64,000 bases of DNA from Multifurca ochricompacta (Eukaryota; Basidiomycota; Agaricomycetes; Russulales; Russulaceae), in assembly GCA_022496185.1 (NCBI GenBank), contig WTXG01000177.1, positions 1 to 64,000 of the forward strand. Reading direction: 5' to 3'. Numbering within the stretch: position 1 is the stretch's first letter; each line of letters begins with the position of its first letter. The notes under the pieces were generated by a model that searched no databases, was not told the DNA's origin, and saw only the letters and a list, made by a program, of their open reading frames with translations. Below are positions 34,101 to 45,722 of this stretch, one piece after another. The position numbers and the translations under genes are program-made.

Positions 34101-35146
34101 TTGACGAGGTCACATCTCTCTTAGCTTTGCCACGCTCTGACCTAGCTCTGATTCATGTGGCCTCATCTCACTCCCAAGCCAAGCATGTTGACAACAAGCT
34201 CATTGGCGCAGCTGCCACTGTCCTTATGGACAGTGGAGGTGAAACCACGAATCACTGGGTTCGCAGCTCTGGTGGGGTCAAGTCTGACATGGACTTGTTC
34301 ACCCTCAGATGCACAATCCAATGGCTCGTCTCCTACTACAAGGGCTGCCCCATGGCCCCACACCTTCTTGTCATGGCTCCATTGAGCTCATCCCTAGCTG
34401 GCCTCTGCACTCGCGACCTGTGTCGCTTTACTGGTGATTTCGTTTTACTACATAAAGCACTGGCTAAGCTTCTTGCAGACCACCCCCTCCTGGACATCAC
34501 CTTCATGTGGTGCCCCCCCTCTCCATGTTACCGCACATCCTCCCTGGCCCCCAAGGCTGTGGATCACACTCGACACCTTCACTGCCCAGGTGATCTTGAT
34601 GAACCCCCCTCCCCCCTCCAGTGGCAAGCTCTTTCCCGCCTCTGTGCCTACGACAATTGGCGTGCAGAGTGGCTCCACTCACGCTCCCTCAACACTGAGT
34701 CTCAGGCTGGCCACAAAGCCTATGAGATCTCCCTCCAGGGTCCTCCAACTGGCAGCAACCACCCCCTCTGGGCTGCAGCTACCGCCAAATGCAAAGACAA
34801 CCCCTTCACTCAGCACACAGTTTCCACCGCCTTCCAGCTGGCCACAGGCCACACCTTCATTGCAGAGTACCATGCCCAGTTCTTTTTGTCCTGCCCTCTG
34901 GCCAACTGTCTCTGCCACTGCGACGGTGTTACCCCTGCGACATTCGCCCATGTCACCCTTGACTGCCCATTACATGCCCAAGTACGGACAGAATGCAGCA
35001 TGGACCCTGGTTCACTCTTTGACGAACTTACCTGGCTGCAGATCTTCAACAATCGCGCCAGAGTCACTCAGCTTCTGGAGTTCATCCAGAATTTGGGGGC
35101 TTTCTTCAAGCCCATCGATGCCTGCTGGCCTCGTGAACCCCCTTGA
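31184..35146 (+). pseudogene. LINE A ORF2: AP endonuclease, reverse transcriptase, RNase H-like, CCHC
   Basis: It starts at ATG 31184 and ends at TGA 35144-35146, about 1,320 codons if open. Endonuclease motifs are LVQEPWFG, AGDFNLHHPDW (about 31651) and SDHAGLWFSW. The RT shows GTPQGSPISPVL (about 33125) and the catalytic YVDDSLLFAW (about 33230). A degenerate RNase H-like stretch (about 34130-34480) and a C-terminal CHCDGVTPATFAHVTLDC motif follow. The copy is dead: TGA codons at 31301-31303, 32333-32335, 33470-33472 and elsewhere replace Arg codons, and the frame shifts near 33600 and 34070. The protein would nick DNA and prime cDNA at the target. Confidence 0.92.
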
Positions 35147-35911
35147 TGGGGGCCCTCTTTGGTCTTGGACTTTGTAAGTTCTCCTTACTCTGAACAGTCT
35201 CTGTGACAGAATTCTCCCTGCGATGTTACTAACAACTTGATATTGTGTTTCACTGGTGTTTGCTTACTGAGGGCCTAACCCCTCCTTATTCTCCATAGTT
35301 CTAGCTTGATCCACTGCACAACCATTAGACATTATATCATAGTACTAGATGCTTCTACATAATATGACATAGCTAGCTCCACATGTATTTAAAAGACCTA
35401 CTAGAGTAGAGAGACAGACCAAGTCTGTTCTCTTGTGTTCAATCAAAGGTGCTTCGGACTTCATCGAATCCTCTCAGTTAGAGCCCCACTTGAACTCTCC
35501 AAGATGTGACTTGGAGAGCCTTCATCATCTTGAACTTGTTGCAGGACTTAGAGTCTCTGCTGTCGACTTTGAATCTCACGTGCGTGCCCTCTGACTTCGT
35601 CATGGGCTTGACTAGATCTTGACTCTATTGTAACTTTGAACCTTGCCTTGACTTGGAAGACTTGCTCCCGTCCAACCCCAACACAGTTCCGCACCTAACT
35701 GTGACAGTCTCTTTCTCAGATGGCCTCTCCATGTACATTATTACTTAGGTTTTTCTCTTTGAGTTTTCTGCCTAGCATGTCCCTGTAGACATGGCATCTC
35801 CTGTACATCCTCACAGTAGTTACATTGTACCCTGATGTAGCTGTGCAATTGGGCTGAGTCCCGCAAGCATGTCAATAAACTCGAGTTCAAAAAAAAAAAA
35901 AAAAAAAAAAA
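35147..35911 (+). other. 3' UTR and poly(A) tail of LINE A
   Basis: The final ~100 bp (from about 35790: CACAGTAGTTACATTGTACCCTGATGTAG...) are conserved at the 3' ends of LINE B, LINE C and fragments near 58348 and 61172. That is expected if the 3' end is recognised by the reverse transcriptase. About 35200-35690 holds non-coding sequence with a TATTTAAAAG box and CTTGACT-like repeats near 35560-35660, which may be another LTR-like insert; I cannot define its ends. Confidence 0.7.
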
Positions 35912-36486
35912 CTTGAAACTCACACCATGCATTAAATGCTTTGAAGTATAGTAAAGAGTGTCTAAAAATTGAGACCTAATATCAGAAAATTTATAGTCCA
36001 GGGCTCGTACAGAGAGTTAGCCAAAAGTGGAGAGGCTGAAGGTTTCATGCCCAATGCTCACACCTTCCTTACATAAGGTATCAAGTATTCACAGGAAAGT
36101 AAAATGCAGTCCAAGTGCTGCTACACTGTGACAGCACACAACTTGGCTATCAGTACTGCACACTTAGTGATTGATCCGAGTTGACCATTGATCCGTTTCC
36201 GACACGATATAGGAATTGGATGAAAGCACGAAGAATCACCTGGATTCTATAGACATGTTGCCATAGACAAAGAAGAGATCAAAGAAGAGATCTGTCGAGG
36301 AGAGGATGGGACTGCGTGCACACAATAGGGGCAGATTTGACTGATGTTAACAGGGATAATTGAAATTGATCACTTGCAAACTCGTTGCTTAGTCGGGAAG
36401 TTTGTTGGACATATTCGGTTAGGATATCGCCTATCTACTCGGAGTATTCAAGCCCTTAATGGTCAGGATGTTCAAAAAAAAATATA
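35912..36486. other. Spacer without recognisable gene
   Basis: 575 bp between the LINE A tail and the second fold-back. I see no coding region, repeat boundary or RNA gene here. Confidence 0.5.
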
Positions 36487-36850
36487 TACAGTGCCTCACA
36501 AAACTGAGTCAATGTTTTGCACTTTTGCACTGTTTGTTGAATATTGCATCAACCAAAACAAATATAAACAAAGTCTTGGTGTACCATAAAAGGTACAAGA
36601 TATGGGATATGTAATGCAACAATGATTATGTAATTCTGATCAAAACCTGTGGAGCTATGCCCATTTCAAATTGGGGACTCATTGACTCAGTTTTGTGAGG
36701 GGGTATCAGAAATATCAGAATCTGATGCTCCACCAAATGTACAGTGACCAATCCTTAATATATGGTTACCATAGTTATCTTAATATTGATGGGACCTGGA
36801 ATAGAGCTATTTAACCATGGTTTACATTCCCAGAATATTATAATTTCCCA

Positions 36851-37339
36851 ATGCACCCCACCTCCTCTGCTCAGAAAGAAAACATGCTCTCTCTGGCCTC
36901 TGAAGGTCATTCCACTCACACTATTGCCTCCAGACTCAGCCTCAGCCAGCCCACAGTCTCTAGGACACTTAGGACCCTCCTTCCCAACCATCAGTCACCT
37001 CATTTTGGTCATCCTTCCAAGCTCTCTGCTACCTCTGAACATGCTATCATGATACAAATCACCACAGGAAAGGTTGGCAATGCTGTCCTGGCCACAAAGC
37101 ACATCAATTCCATCATCCCCAACCATGTCTCTTCACAAACTGTGCACTGGGTTCTTAAACAACATTCATTCAAGGCTGTAACAAAGAAGAAAAGGCCACT
37201 ACTCTCTGCAGTACATTGCAAGAAGCACTTAGCCTTTGCTTTGAAGTACCAAAACTGGACTATGGAGGACTGGAAGAGGGTCATTTGGTCAGATGAGACC
37301 AAAATCAACAGGTTTGGGTCAGATGCCAGTCCTCCATAG
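36851..37339 (+). pseudogene. Tc1/mariner transposase, truncated after the first catalytic Asp
   Basis: An open frame of 162 codons from ATG 36851. It has a helix-turn-helix (ENMLSLASEGHSTHTIASRL and SQPTVSRTLRTL), a second DNA-binding part (HVSSQTVHWVLKQHSF) and the start of the DDE domain, WKRVIWSDETKINRFG, which holds the first catalytic Asp. The reading frame then runs into the inverted arm and stops, so the remaining two acidic residues are missing. It could bind terminal repeats but not catalyse transposition. A mirror copy lies at 37305-37748. Confidence 0.82.
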
Positions 37340-37748
37340 TCCAGTTTTGGTACTTCAAAGCAAAGGCTAAGTGCTTCTTGCAATGTACTGCAGAGAGTAG
37401 TGGCCTTTTCTTCTTTGTTACAGCCTTGAATGAATGTTGTTTAAGAACCCAGTGCACAGTTTGTGAAGAGACATGGTTGGGGATGATGGAATTGATGTGC
37501 TTTGTGGCCAGGACAGCATTGCCAACCTTTCCTGTGGTGATTTGTATCATGATAGCATGTTCAGAGGTAGCAGAGAGCTTGGAAGGATGACCAAAATGAG
37601 GTGACTGATGGTTGGGAAGGAGGGTCCTAAGTGTCCTAGAGACTGTGGGCTGGCTGAGGCTGAGTCTGGAGGCAATAGTGTGAGTGGAATGACCTTCAGA
37701 GGCCAGAGAGAGCATGTTTTCTTTCTGAGCAGAGGAGGTGGGGTGCAT
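37305..37748 (-). pseudogene. Mirror copy of the truncated Tc1/mariner transposase
   Basis: The same protein start encoded on the opposite arm, 147 codons, identical over the shared part and ending earlier, just after WTMEDW, where the arm meets the spacer. Confidence 0.8.
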
Positions 37749-38112
37749 TGGGAAATTATAATATTCTGGGAATGTAAACCATGGTTAAATAGCTCTATTC
37801 CAGGTCCCATCAATATTAAGATAACTATGGTAACCATATATTAAGGATTGGTCACTGTACATTTGGTGGAGCATCAGATTCTGATATTTCTGATACCCCC
37901 TCACAAAACTGAGTCAATGAGTCCCCAATTTGAAATGGGCATAGCTCCACAGGTTTTGATCAGAATTACATAATCATTGTTGCATTACATATCCCATATC
38001 TTGTACCTTTTATGGTACACCAAGACTTTGTTTATATTTGTTTTGGTTGATGCAATATTCAACAAACAGTGCAAAAGTGCAAAACATTGACTCAGTTTTG
38101 TGAGGCACTGTA

Positions 38113-38561
38113 TGTAATGTTTGTGTTCAAATCAGTATGGACATGACAGGGTCAGTCTTTGATCAAGATCTCTCCACTTAGGTACAAGTACCGGTTCTCT
38201 TCTCTTCTTGAGAGACACACCCATCCATTGCTCTTCTCTCTTATGTACTGGTAAGTAATAAGTAATGGAATATTGAGAACATGTTTTCATAAACATCACA
38301 AAAGGTCATACTTTATGAAACCAAGGCCAGCGTGTAGTCTAATTCTTGGGTTTGGAAACATAATGAATGATGAGAATCATCCTCTAATGACATTTGACAA
38401 TTTGGAAATGAAGGGGGGTAGTGTAGTGTAGTGTTGTATTGAAACACCTTCTAGTAAGCTCAATCATGGTGCGCAAACGGATAAAAACTGGTGGTACGTG
38501 TGGTTGTGCTGTTGAGGTTTCAGCACCCTGATCAAGGGACATTCAATCTCAGGAAAAGTAT
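38113..38561. other. Spacer, possibly the body of a tRNA-derived SINE
   Basis: Non-coding. It contains short GTAGTGTAGTGTAGTG repeats near 38418-38435. The part nearest the tRNA-like sequence (about 38440-38561) would be the body of a SINE if that sequence is a SINE head. There is no A-tail or TSD that I can defend. Confidence 0.35.
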
Positions 38562-38635
38562 AGCCATGTTGGGGATTGAACCCAAGACCCCCAGACATTC
38601 TAGGTCCAGTGCTCTAACCACTGAGCTACATGGCC
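38562..38635 (-). tRNA. tRNA-like sequence (tRNA pseudogene or SINE head)
   Basis: On the minus strand the 74-nt sequence folds as a cloverleaf: a 7-bp acceptor stem (GGCCATG with CATGGCT, one G-U), a D stem GCTC/GAGC, an anticodon stem of five pairs with two wobbles and loop CTAGAAT, and a T stem TTGGG/CCCAA with loop TTCAATC. The pol III A box (TAGCTCAGTGG) and B box (GGTTCAATCCC) match consensus. The loop would read AGA, but the long variable arm of tRNA-Ser is absent and there is one extra base before the anticodon stem. A decayed tRNA or the head of a tRNA-derived SINE is therefore more likely than a working tRNA. Confidence 0.5.
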
Positions 38636-39199
38636 TTGGGAACTTCAAGGTGGTTTCTGTGTGTTATGCCCTAGCCATAACCAGTCCACCCATGTACATG
38701 TGCCATTACTAGGCTTCAGGCACTTCTCAACATGTGCGAGAGATGACTCCCCACTCTAGCCAACCCCCTGCACCCTCCACCTCTTTGCCTTTGACCCATG
38801 ACGAAGATGAATGAATACAACGAGACGGCAATCACAGATCAGCACACCTATAGACAGATACATGCGTGAATGGACACTAGCGAAAGGGGGAAACTCGGGA
38901 ATGATCACTTGCAGATTGCACTTTAAATTTGACATCTGACTCAAAGATTTTTTTTTTTTTTTTTTTTTGAACTTGAGTTTATTGACGTGCTTGTGGGACT
39001 CAGCCCAATCGTGTGGCTACATCAGGGTACAATGTAACTACTGTGGGGTGTACATGGAGATGCCATATCTACTGGGACAGGCAAATTGGAAAACTCTAAG
39101 AGAAAAACCAGGGAGAAAGTATGTGGAGTGGCCGTCCAAGAAAGAGACCATTCAGTGTAAGGGAAAACTTACAGAGTCCAAAATCCAACAACAAAGTCC

Positions 39200-42100
39200 T
39201 CAGGGGGGTTCACACGGACACTGGGTGGAGATGGGCTTGAAGAAGGCCTGGGACTTCTGGATGAACTCCAGGAGTTGAGTGGTGCAGGCACAGTGATTGA
39301 AGATCTGCACCCAAGTGAGCTTGTTGAAGAGAGAGCCGGGGTCCATGTTGCATTCTGCCCAAGCTTGAGCATGTAATGGACAGTCCAAGGTGACATGATT
39401 GAATGTCGCGGGGGTAACACCGTCGCAGTGGCAGAGATGATTGGCCTCTGGGCGGGAGGAGAAAAAACGTCCGTGGTACTCAGCAATGAAGGCATGGCCA
39501 GTGGCCAGCTGAAAGGCAGTGGATACCGTATGACATGTGAAAGGGTTCTCCTTGTGTTTGGCAGTGGCCACGGCCCAGAGGGGATGGTTACCCCTGGTTG
39601 GCGGACCCTGGATAGAGATCAAGTAGGCCTGATGTCCAGCCTGAGTCTCGTCATCAAGAGCTCGAGCGCGCAGCCACTTGTCGCACCAATTGTTGTAGGC
39701 GTGTAAGTGGGAGAGTGCTCACCATTGGAGGGGGGAGGGAGGGTCGTCCTCCTCACAAAGTCGATGAAGCCGGCATGCGCGATCCGCAGTCCGAGGGGCT
39801 GCAGCAGAGGTGCAGTAGCGGGGGGAGGGCGGGCACCACATAAAGGTAACCTCTGTTAGTGGGTGATCTGCAAGCAGGTGAGCCAAAGCACGATGGCATG
39901 AGATGAAGTCACCGGTGAAGCGACATGGGTCGCGGGTACGAAGGCCAGCCAATGCAGAACTCAAAGAGCAGGTGATGATGAGGTGAGGGGCCAGGGAGCA
40001 GCTGTGGAAGAATGATTGGAGCCACTGGACAGTGCGGCTGAGGGAGAACAAATCGAGATCCGATTTGACCCCGCCAGTACTGTGGACCCAGTGGTTAGTC
40101 ATTTCGCTGGAGTTGTCCATGAGGACTGCCACAGTGGCACCAACGAGGCATTGATTGACCTGTTTAGCTTGGGAGAGGGAGGATGAGGCATGAATCAAGA
40201 TAACATCAGCACACAGCAGAGCAATCAAGGCAGCTACTTCATCAAGATGTACATTGGGGGGGCAGGTTCTGACAAAGTGAAGGAACATGCCCCAGGAGGG
40301 TAACTCCCACAGTGCGAAGGCCAGGACATCCAGGGACCCCACAAGGGGGGAACCCATGTGGCAAGTGCTTGCAGGGGGAAAGGTGCCGAGGCGCAACAGA
40401 GGAGGGAGGGATGGTGACCGGGGTGCAGCAGCATCAGGGGTGGAGTAGATGATCGTCCATTGAGCCACGGAGGTGCTGGATGGGCTGGGAGTGTGAGGGA
40501 AGGGAAGCATACCTCAGTGCCGTAGTATCTGCGAGTTTCTCAACAAAGTGCTTCATGGGAAGCACACGAATGAGTTTGTGGAGTGGCCCATGAGGGGCTG
40601 TATGAAATGAACCTGTGATTTTGTGAACCACCGCATTTGAGACGACTTGCAGTTGCTTGATGAGGGCTGGGGCCTGACGTGTATGGACCCAGAGTTGGGA
40701 CCCATAGGTGAGGACCAGGAGGCATATGGCGTTGAGGACCAGTCTCCAGTTCTTGGTGGAGAGGCCTCATTCAGAGTTGCCCAGCAGTTGCAGAGCGCGG
40801 ATGGACGTGTGAGCTCGGCAGCACATGATATCTATGTGTGGACACCAGGAGAGAGAAGGGGTGAAAAAGAAACCCAAGTATCGCACCTGGGCCCCTGCCT
40901 TGACAACAAAGTCAGGTGCATCGTGGCAGGGGAGAGAAATTTCACATGGAGGGAGGTTCCATGTGCGCGCACAGGAGAAAAAGAGGGACTCAGTCTTGGC
41001 CAGGTCAGCGGACATGCCAGTGCGGAGAAGCCAGTCCATGGTCAGGGAGTAGTGGTGTCACAGAGAGGCAACAACCTCATCCCAAGTTGGCGCCCAAGCG
41101 AAGAGGAGGCTGTCGTCGACATACATCGACAGTCGGCAACCAGTCCAGGTGGAAGCAATGTGGAGGAGTGGGGCAGCGTAGAGAGTGGTGAGAATGGGGG
41201 AAATAGGAGAACCCTGTGGAGTGCCAATCATCATAGCGTGTGGAGGACCCGTCTGCCCGTTGAAGGAGAGGCAGGCCGATCGCCCTGAGAGAAAACTGAG
41301 GACCCACCCCACGATCTGGGGGGAGTAGCCAAGCCGTGCAAGAACTGCGGAACACCTGGAAGGGTGTACGTGATCGAAGAACCCTGAAACATCAAAAAGG
41401 ACCATGCTGCAGACCATGCCGGAGGCTTGGACACATGTTACATCATGGACTAACAACATTGCAGAGTCGAGGCAGCACGAGTTCGATCATGCACCAAATT
41501 GTGTGGACGGCAGGGTGCCGTATTGATCAATATCAGACGTAAGGCACTTGGCCAGCGCCTTATCCAAGAGTTTGCCCATCATTTCAAGTAGTGAGATGGG
41601 TCGGTGAGCCTTGGTGAGACTGTAGTCAGGGCAAGCAGGCTTGGGGAGTACCACCGTAAGAGTGCGCTTCCAGATGGGAGGGACATGACCAAGAGACACG
41701 GAGGCGTTGAAGAGTGCCATGATGTGGTCATCTATGATGGGCCAGGCCCATTTGAGGAGTCGCCAGTTGAGCTTAGAGAACCCAGGGGCAGACTTAGAGG
41801 AGGTTTGCCTAAGGTGGTTGGTGAGCTCATCAGAGGTGAATGGCACCCAGTCCCTAGTGGGGAACTGGGGCAGGTCGTCATCGAACAGAGACAGGACTGG
41901 TGTGGATTCCGAGCCGAAGAACTGAGCCACAAAGACTTCCTCGATGGCAGGGCAGTCCCAGAGCAGGGGGCCGTTTGGATGGCGAATGGCGGGGATGATG
42001 GAGATGCAACGCCCATGTTGCCAAGCAGCAATGTCCCAGACATCCTGAGTTGCAATAGCATTGTTGGTCCAGGCATGTTTGGCAGCCCAGATTTCACGGC

Positions 42101-44431
42101 AGAGGGCATAGGCTGCATCAGCCTTAGCGGCAGGGTCGCATCTGGAACAGCGAAGGGCAGTGACAGCCTGGGAACAGGCTGGGTTCCACCACTTGGCACG
42201 CTTGGCGCGCGGGGAGGTCATCACAGCAAGGTGAGCATCCGATATTGTAAGGATGATGTCCAGGAGCTGTTCAGCAAAGAGGTCCACAGCCGAGGCAGAG
42301 TCTAGGGCAGGGATGATAGGGAGGGAGATCTCAAGGTGATCCCACCAAGTTTTGATCATGTTGTCAGAGGCCTTGGTGATGTACAATTTGACAGCAGGAG
42401 CCAGGGCTAGTGTCAGGAGTAGTGATTGGCAGGGGTAACCCTGGGGTATACTCGTTGGTACCCATACCCGTACCCGTACCTGTCACTACGGGTACGGGTA
42501 ACCCGCGGGTTACCCGCGGGTCACCTGTGAAAACGCGTGCAAGTTCTTTACTTGCATCGCGCATTTCGGATAACCGGCCCGGGCCTTCCCGGACCAAGAA
42601 GATACACAACATGTTTATTTGTGGCTGCTTAAGATCCCTCAATGGCTCTTGTTTTATGTTCAGAAGATTAAGATAATTCATTATTCCATTATTTTTCTAT
42701 TATTCTGCTTTCAATTTTATACAAGCACAACTAAAATCCAGTATACAGAGATGATTAGATAGGATGTTATAGAACATTGATGAATAGCCTGTCAGATAAC
42801 CACACAGAATGCAAAAAAATTTAATGAACACATAGACATTGGCAGGGGTAACCCCTGGATAATTGTTTTGATACCTGGGTTGCCCATAAAATGAAACGCA
42901 TGCAAGTTCTTTACTTGCATCGCGCATTTCGGACAATCGGCCCGGGCCATCCCGGTCAAGGAGATAAGCACTTGGACACAACGCGTTCATTTATGGCTAC
43001 TCAAGATTCCTCAAAAATTGTTGTTTTATGTTCAGAAGATTAAAAGGATCTTTTATTTACATTATTATTTTATTATTCTAGTTTCATTTCATACAAGCGC
43101 GACTGTCCTGGTCCCTGGATGCACAATTCTGCGCGTTTAAGTCAACCTTCCTTAATAGGAAGGAGGTCAGACCACCATGCGATGCAATGTAGTCGCTGCC
43201 CCATGCAGCTTGAAGATACACGCGGGCCTTGTTTCAATAAATTAATTTGATAATTAGATTATAGAATAGTCTAAAGTAGTCTAGAGAGTATTTTAGATAG
43301 TGCCAGACTGGCAGAATTGGTCGCGCGTTAATAAAACAGATGCATCATGATTTTCAAGAATGTAGATCACTGATAACACTTTTATTTTACATCGCACCGT
43401 TGATCTGCTTTGATATTTTGTAGGATAACACTAGAACATATTTACATTCACCCTGTATCATACATCAGACGAGATCTTGTATTTTTGTGGCTGCAGATGT
43501 GTTTTATCTTGGAAATTCCACTGATCTTGTCAATGGATAATCGGCGCCTATACCCGCCAAACCCGCCGCGCAGGTACGGGTTTCCACGGGTTGGGAGCCA
43601 TATACCCGTACCCGTACCCGGCAAAACCCGTGGCGCTTACCTGCGCGGGTATGAAAACCCTTGACAATCACTAGTCAGGAGGGAGTGCTGCCAAGAAAAC
43701 CAGAGGCTGGCATGGTCAGAGCCAAGACCTGTGGACCAGTCAACAAGGACAGGAGAGAGAGAGCTGCCCAGTCTGAGAGATTGGGAGGCCCAGACCAGAT
43801 CAAGGACATTGCCAGTATGGTTAGAGGCATGTCGGGTGACCAGACCCAGTGTGGAGACTAAGTTGAATCCCTGGTCAGAGGCCCAGTCCAGGAAGGCAGG
43901 GGCATGAGGGGAGGGAGGGGTGGGAGAGCCAGGAAGGGCCCAATCTTGGTGGTGGAGGTTGAAGTCCCCAGCTAGGATGGTCGGCGTATTGTCAAGGTCC
44001 AGCACCAGGAGTGCACGGAGGGCAGACAGATCGCAGACGTCGTTGTAGAAGGAGATGATGTGGAGGGTTTGACTGCCCAAGCGCAGATCGCCAATTAAGA
44101 TGCACAGGTGTGCACAGAGGTCATGCCAAGTTTCAAACTGGGCAGGAAAGAGCGTGTTAGACTGAGATGGGAGAAAACGTCTCACATAAATGAGGGTCTT
44201 TGCATGGGACAGAGCCAGCAGCGAAGGATAAAAGAAAGTCCAGCCAGGGTGGGCTGGTGCACTGAGGGTATCGGAACCGTTGGGAAGAGTGTCGGACCAC
44301 AAGACCCCAATTTGGCCAAACCAGGGCTCATGGACCAAAATAATGTGATCCTGTTTATTAGTATTCAACACAGCATGCAGGTTAACATTACTGTGTTGTA
44401 TGTTGAGGCTCAGGATGGAGCACTCAGACAT
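39200..44431 (-). pseudogene. LINE B ORF2, split by a hAT derivative
   Basis: It starts at ATG 44431-44429, overlapping the ORF1 stop in ATGTCTGA as in the other copies, and ends near 39200. The endonuclease part (44431-43674, with LVHEPWFGQIG and AGDFNLHHQDW) is separated by the 1,254-bp insertion from the rest (42411 downward). The RT holds GTPQGSPISPIL and YVDDSLLFAW (about 41120), and the C-terminus CHCDGVTPATFNHVTLDC. The frame shifts near 41470, 41050, 40640 and 39720, and many CpG sites present in LINE C are TpG or CpA here. Confidence 0.9.
42420..43673 (-). mobile_element. Non-autonomous hAT derivative with 8-bp TSD
   Basis: 1,254 bp with terminal repeats TAGTGATTGGCAGGGG on the left and the inverse of TAGTGATTGTCAAGGG on the right, and a perfect 8-bp TSD GTCAGGAG (42412-42419 and 43674-43681). 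Its two ends match the right (16886-17511) and left (3018-3560) ends of the large hAT, including the duplicated right terminus, and no transposase is present. It is an internal deletion derivative that the large hAT transposase could have mobilised. Confidence 0.93.
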
Positions 44432-45454
44432 CGAAAGCGAATGGGTCGAGGGGTGGCGCAGGGGAGGGGCCCATGGGGATCAGATTCCACAGGACCAACA
44501 CCTTTGCCTTGAGCTCCTCACAATCTGGAGCGTCTAGGGCAAGTCGTTTGGTGACTGAGGTGCCAGAACCATTGCCGCCAATTGTTGAACACAGAAGATG
44601 TTTGGTGATGCTTCAGGCATCAGGTGATTAGATTAGCTACTTTGTAGATCAGATTAGATACCGGAGTTTTGGACTTTTTACATTATCATTATTACTTTCT
44701 TTCTCACATTCCGCAGTAGCTGACTGATGCACCATGTAACATGTGATTTCTGTAATAGCCAATGGCTTTTCTCTCTCATGTTTATTGTTTGGACTTTGTC
44801 CAGCACTTGAGGACTTATTCCCAGTGCACAGACCATCCCTTGGAATGTATATAAGGGTGTCTGTTTCGTCTCTTACACTTCAGAGTTATCTTCACCTCTG
44901 AAGTGTAAGTCCCAGTCTCTCTACTTACTACCTTACCTATAACTAACTGTCTCTTGTAGATAAGTTGTTTCTCTAGGTGTGTAGTATAGTAATACAGAGT
45001 TATCTTCACCTCTGAAGTATAAGTCGTTTCTCTAGCCTTACACACTAACCACACAGTCAGTATGCTGCGCACTATGCCTGTTCAACACCAATGAGGTGGT
45101 CAAGGAAGTATAACTTGATGGCCACCTCGCAGCGGCACAAGGAATCGAGTAGGAAGCGTACATGTTGCATGCCCTGGGCGGTGAGGGCCTCACCATCGAA
45201 CAGGGTACCAGCAATGCCTCCACATGAGCAGCGAGAGGGTGCCATGGAGGAGATAAGCGCAACAGTACGGTCATGTGGGGTGGGTTCCGGGGCCGGGGCT
45301 GTAGAAGGGACGACAGCAGACAAGCTCTGGGAAAGGGTGAATTCAGAGATCGAAGATGTACTAGGGGCCTCCTGTACAGGAGGCCGAACTGGGTTCTTTG
45401 ACGTGGTCATCCGTGCGTCAGGGCGGGCAACCAAAGGTTTTTTGGCCGGCTTGC
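44424..45454 (-). pseudogene. LINE B ORF1 C-terminal part, split by a solo LTR
   Basis: The ORF1 tail reads from the LINE C junction (45454) past RPPVQEAPSTSSISEF to TGA 44424-44426, interrupted by the copia LTR at 44583-45087. The rest of LINE B ORF1 resumes across LINE C at 53285-53372 (TDGFTTVARKGS peptide) and is then truncated. Confidence 0.82.
44583..45087 (+). repeat. Solo copia LTR with 5-bp TSD
   Basis: A 505-bp LTR (TGTTGAACA to TGTTCAACA) flanked by CCAAT on both sides (44578-44582 and 45088-45092). It carries a TATA box (ATATAAGGG, near 44850) and the same conserved stem as copy 1 with a different loop. Confidence 0.94.
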
Positions 45455-45722
45455 CACTGCCTTTGCGTTTTTTTTTTTTTTTTTTTTGAACTCGACTTTA
45501 TTGACGCGCTTGCGGGACTCAGCCCAATCGCGCGGCTACATCAGGGTACAATGTAACTACTGTGGAAATGTACATGGAGATGCCGTGTCTACTGGGACAT
45601 GCTAGGCGGAAAACTCAAAGAGAAAAACCTAAGGGAGATTGTACGTGGAGAGGCCGTCCAAAAAAGAGACCGTTCATAGTAAAAAGAAAGTCCTTACTAA
45701 GTCCAAGTCCAAGGAGACCCCT

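Larger units (their letters stand above)
29311..35911 (+). mobile_element. LINE A: non-LTR retrotransposon, 5'-truncated
   Basis: Two-ORF non-LTR element ending in a 23-nt poly(A) (35889-35911). ORF1 is truncated at its 5' end by the LTR at 28736-29310, and ORF2 is complete in extent but broken. It is the most decayed of the three large copies relative to CpG-rich LINE C (45468-53284). An RNase H-like region after the RT and the AP-endonuclease suggest the I/Tad group of fungi, but I cannot place the clade firmly. Confidence 0.93.
36489..38110. mobile_element. Tc1/mariner-like fold-back element with ~784-bp arms
   Basis: A nearly perfect giant palindrome. The left arm 36489-37273 and right arm 37326-38110 are inverted copies around a 52-bp spacer, each outer end reads CAGTGCCTCACAAAAC, and both are flanked by TA (36487-36488 and 38111-38112). 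Each arm carries the 5' two-thirds of a Tc1-like transposase gene. The arms look identical over long stretches, unlike fold-back 1, so the structure is young, gene-converted, or an assembly artefact. Confidence 0.85.

Noticed and set aside
38562..38635. Functional tRNA-Ser(AGA)
   Set aside because: There is no long variable arm and the anticodon stem is irregular.
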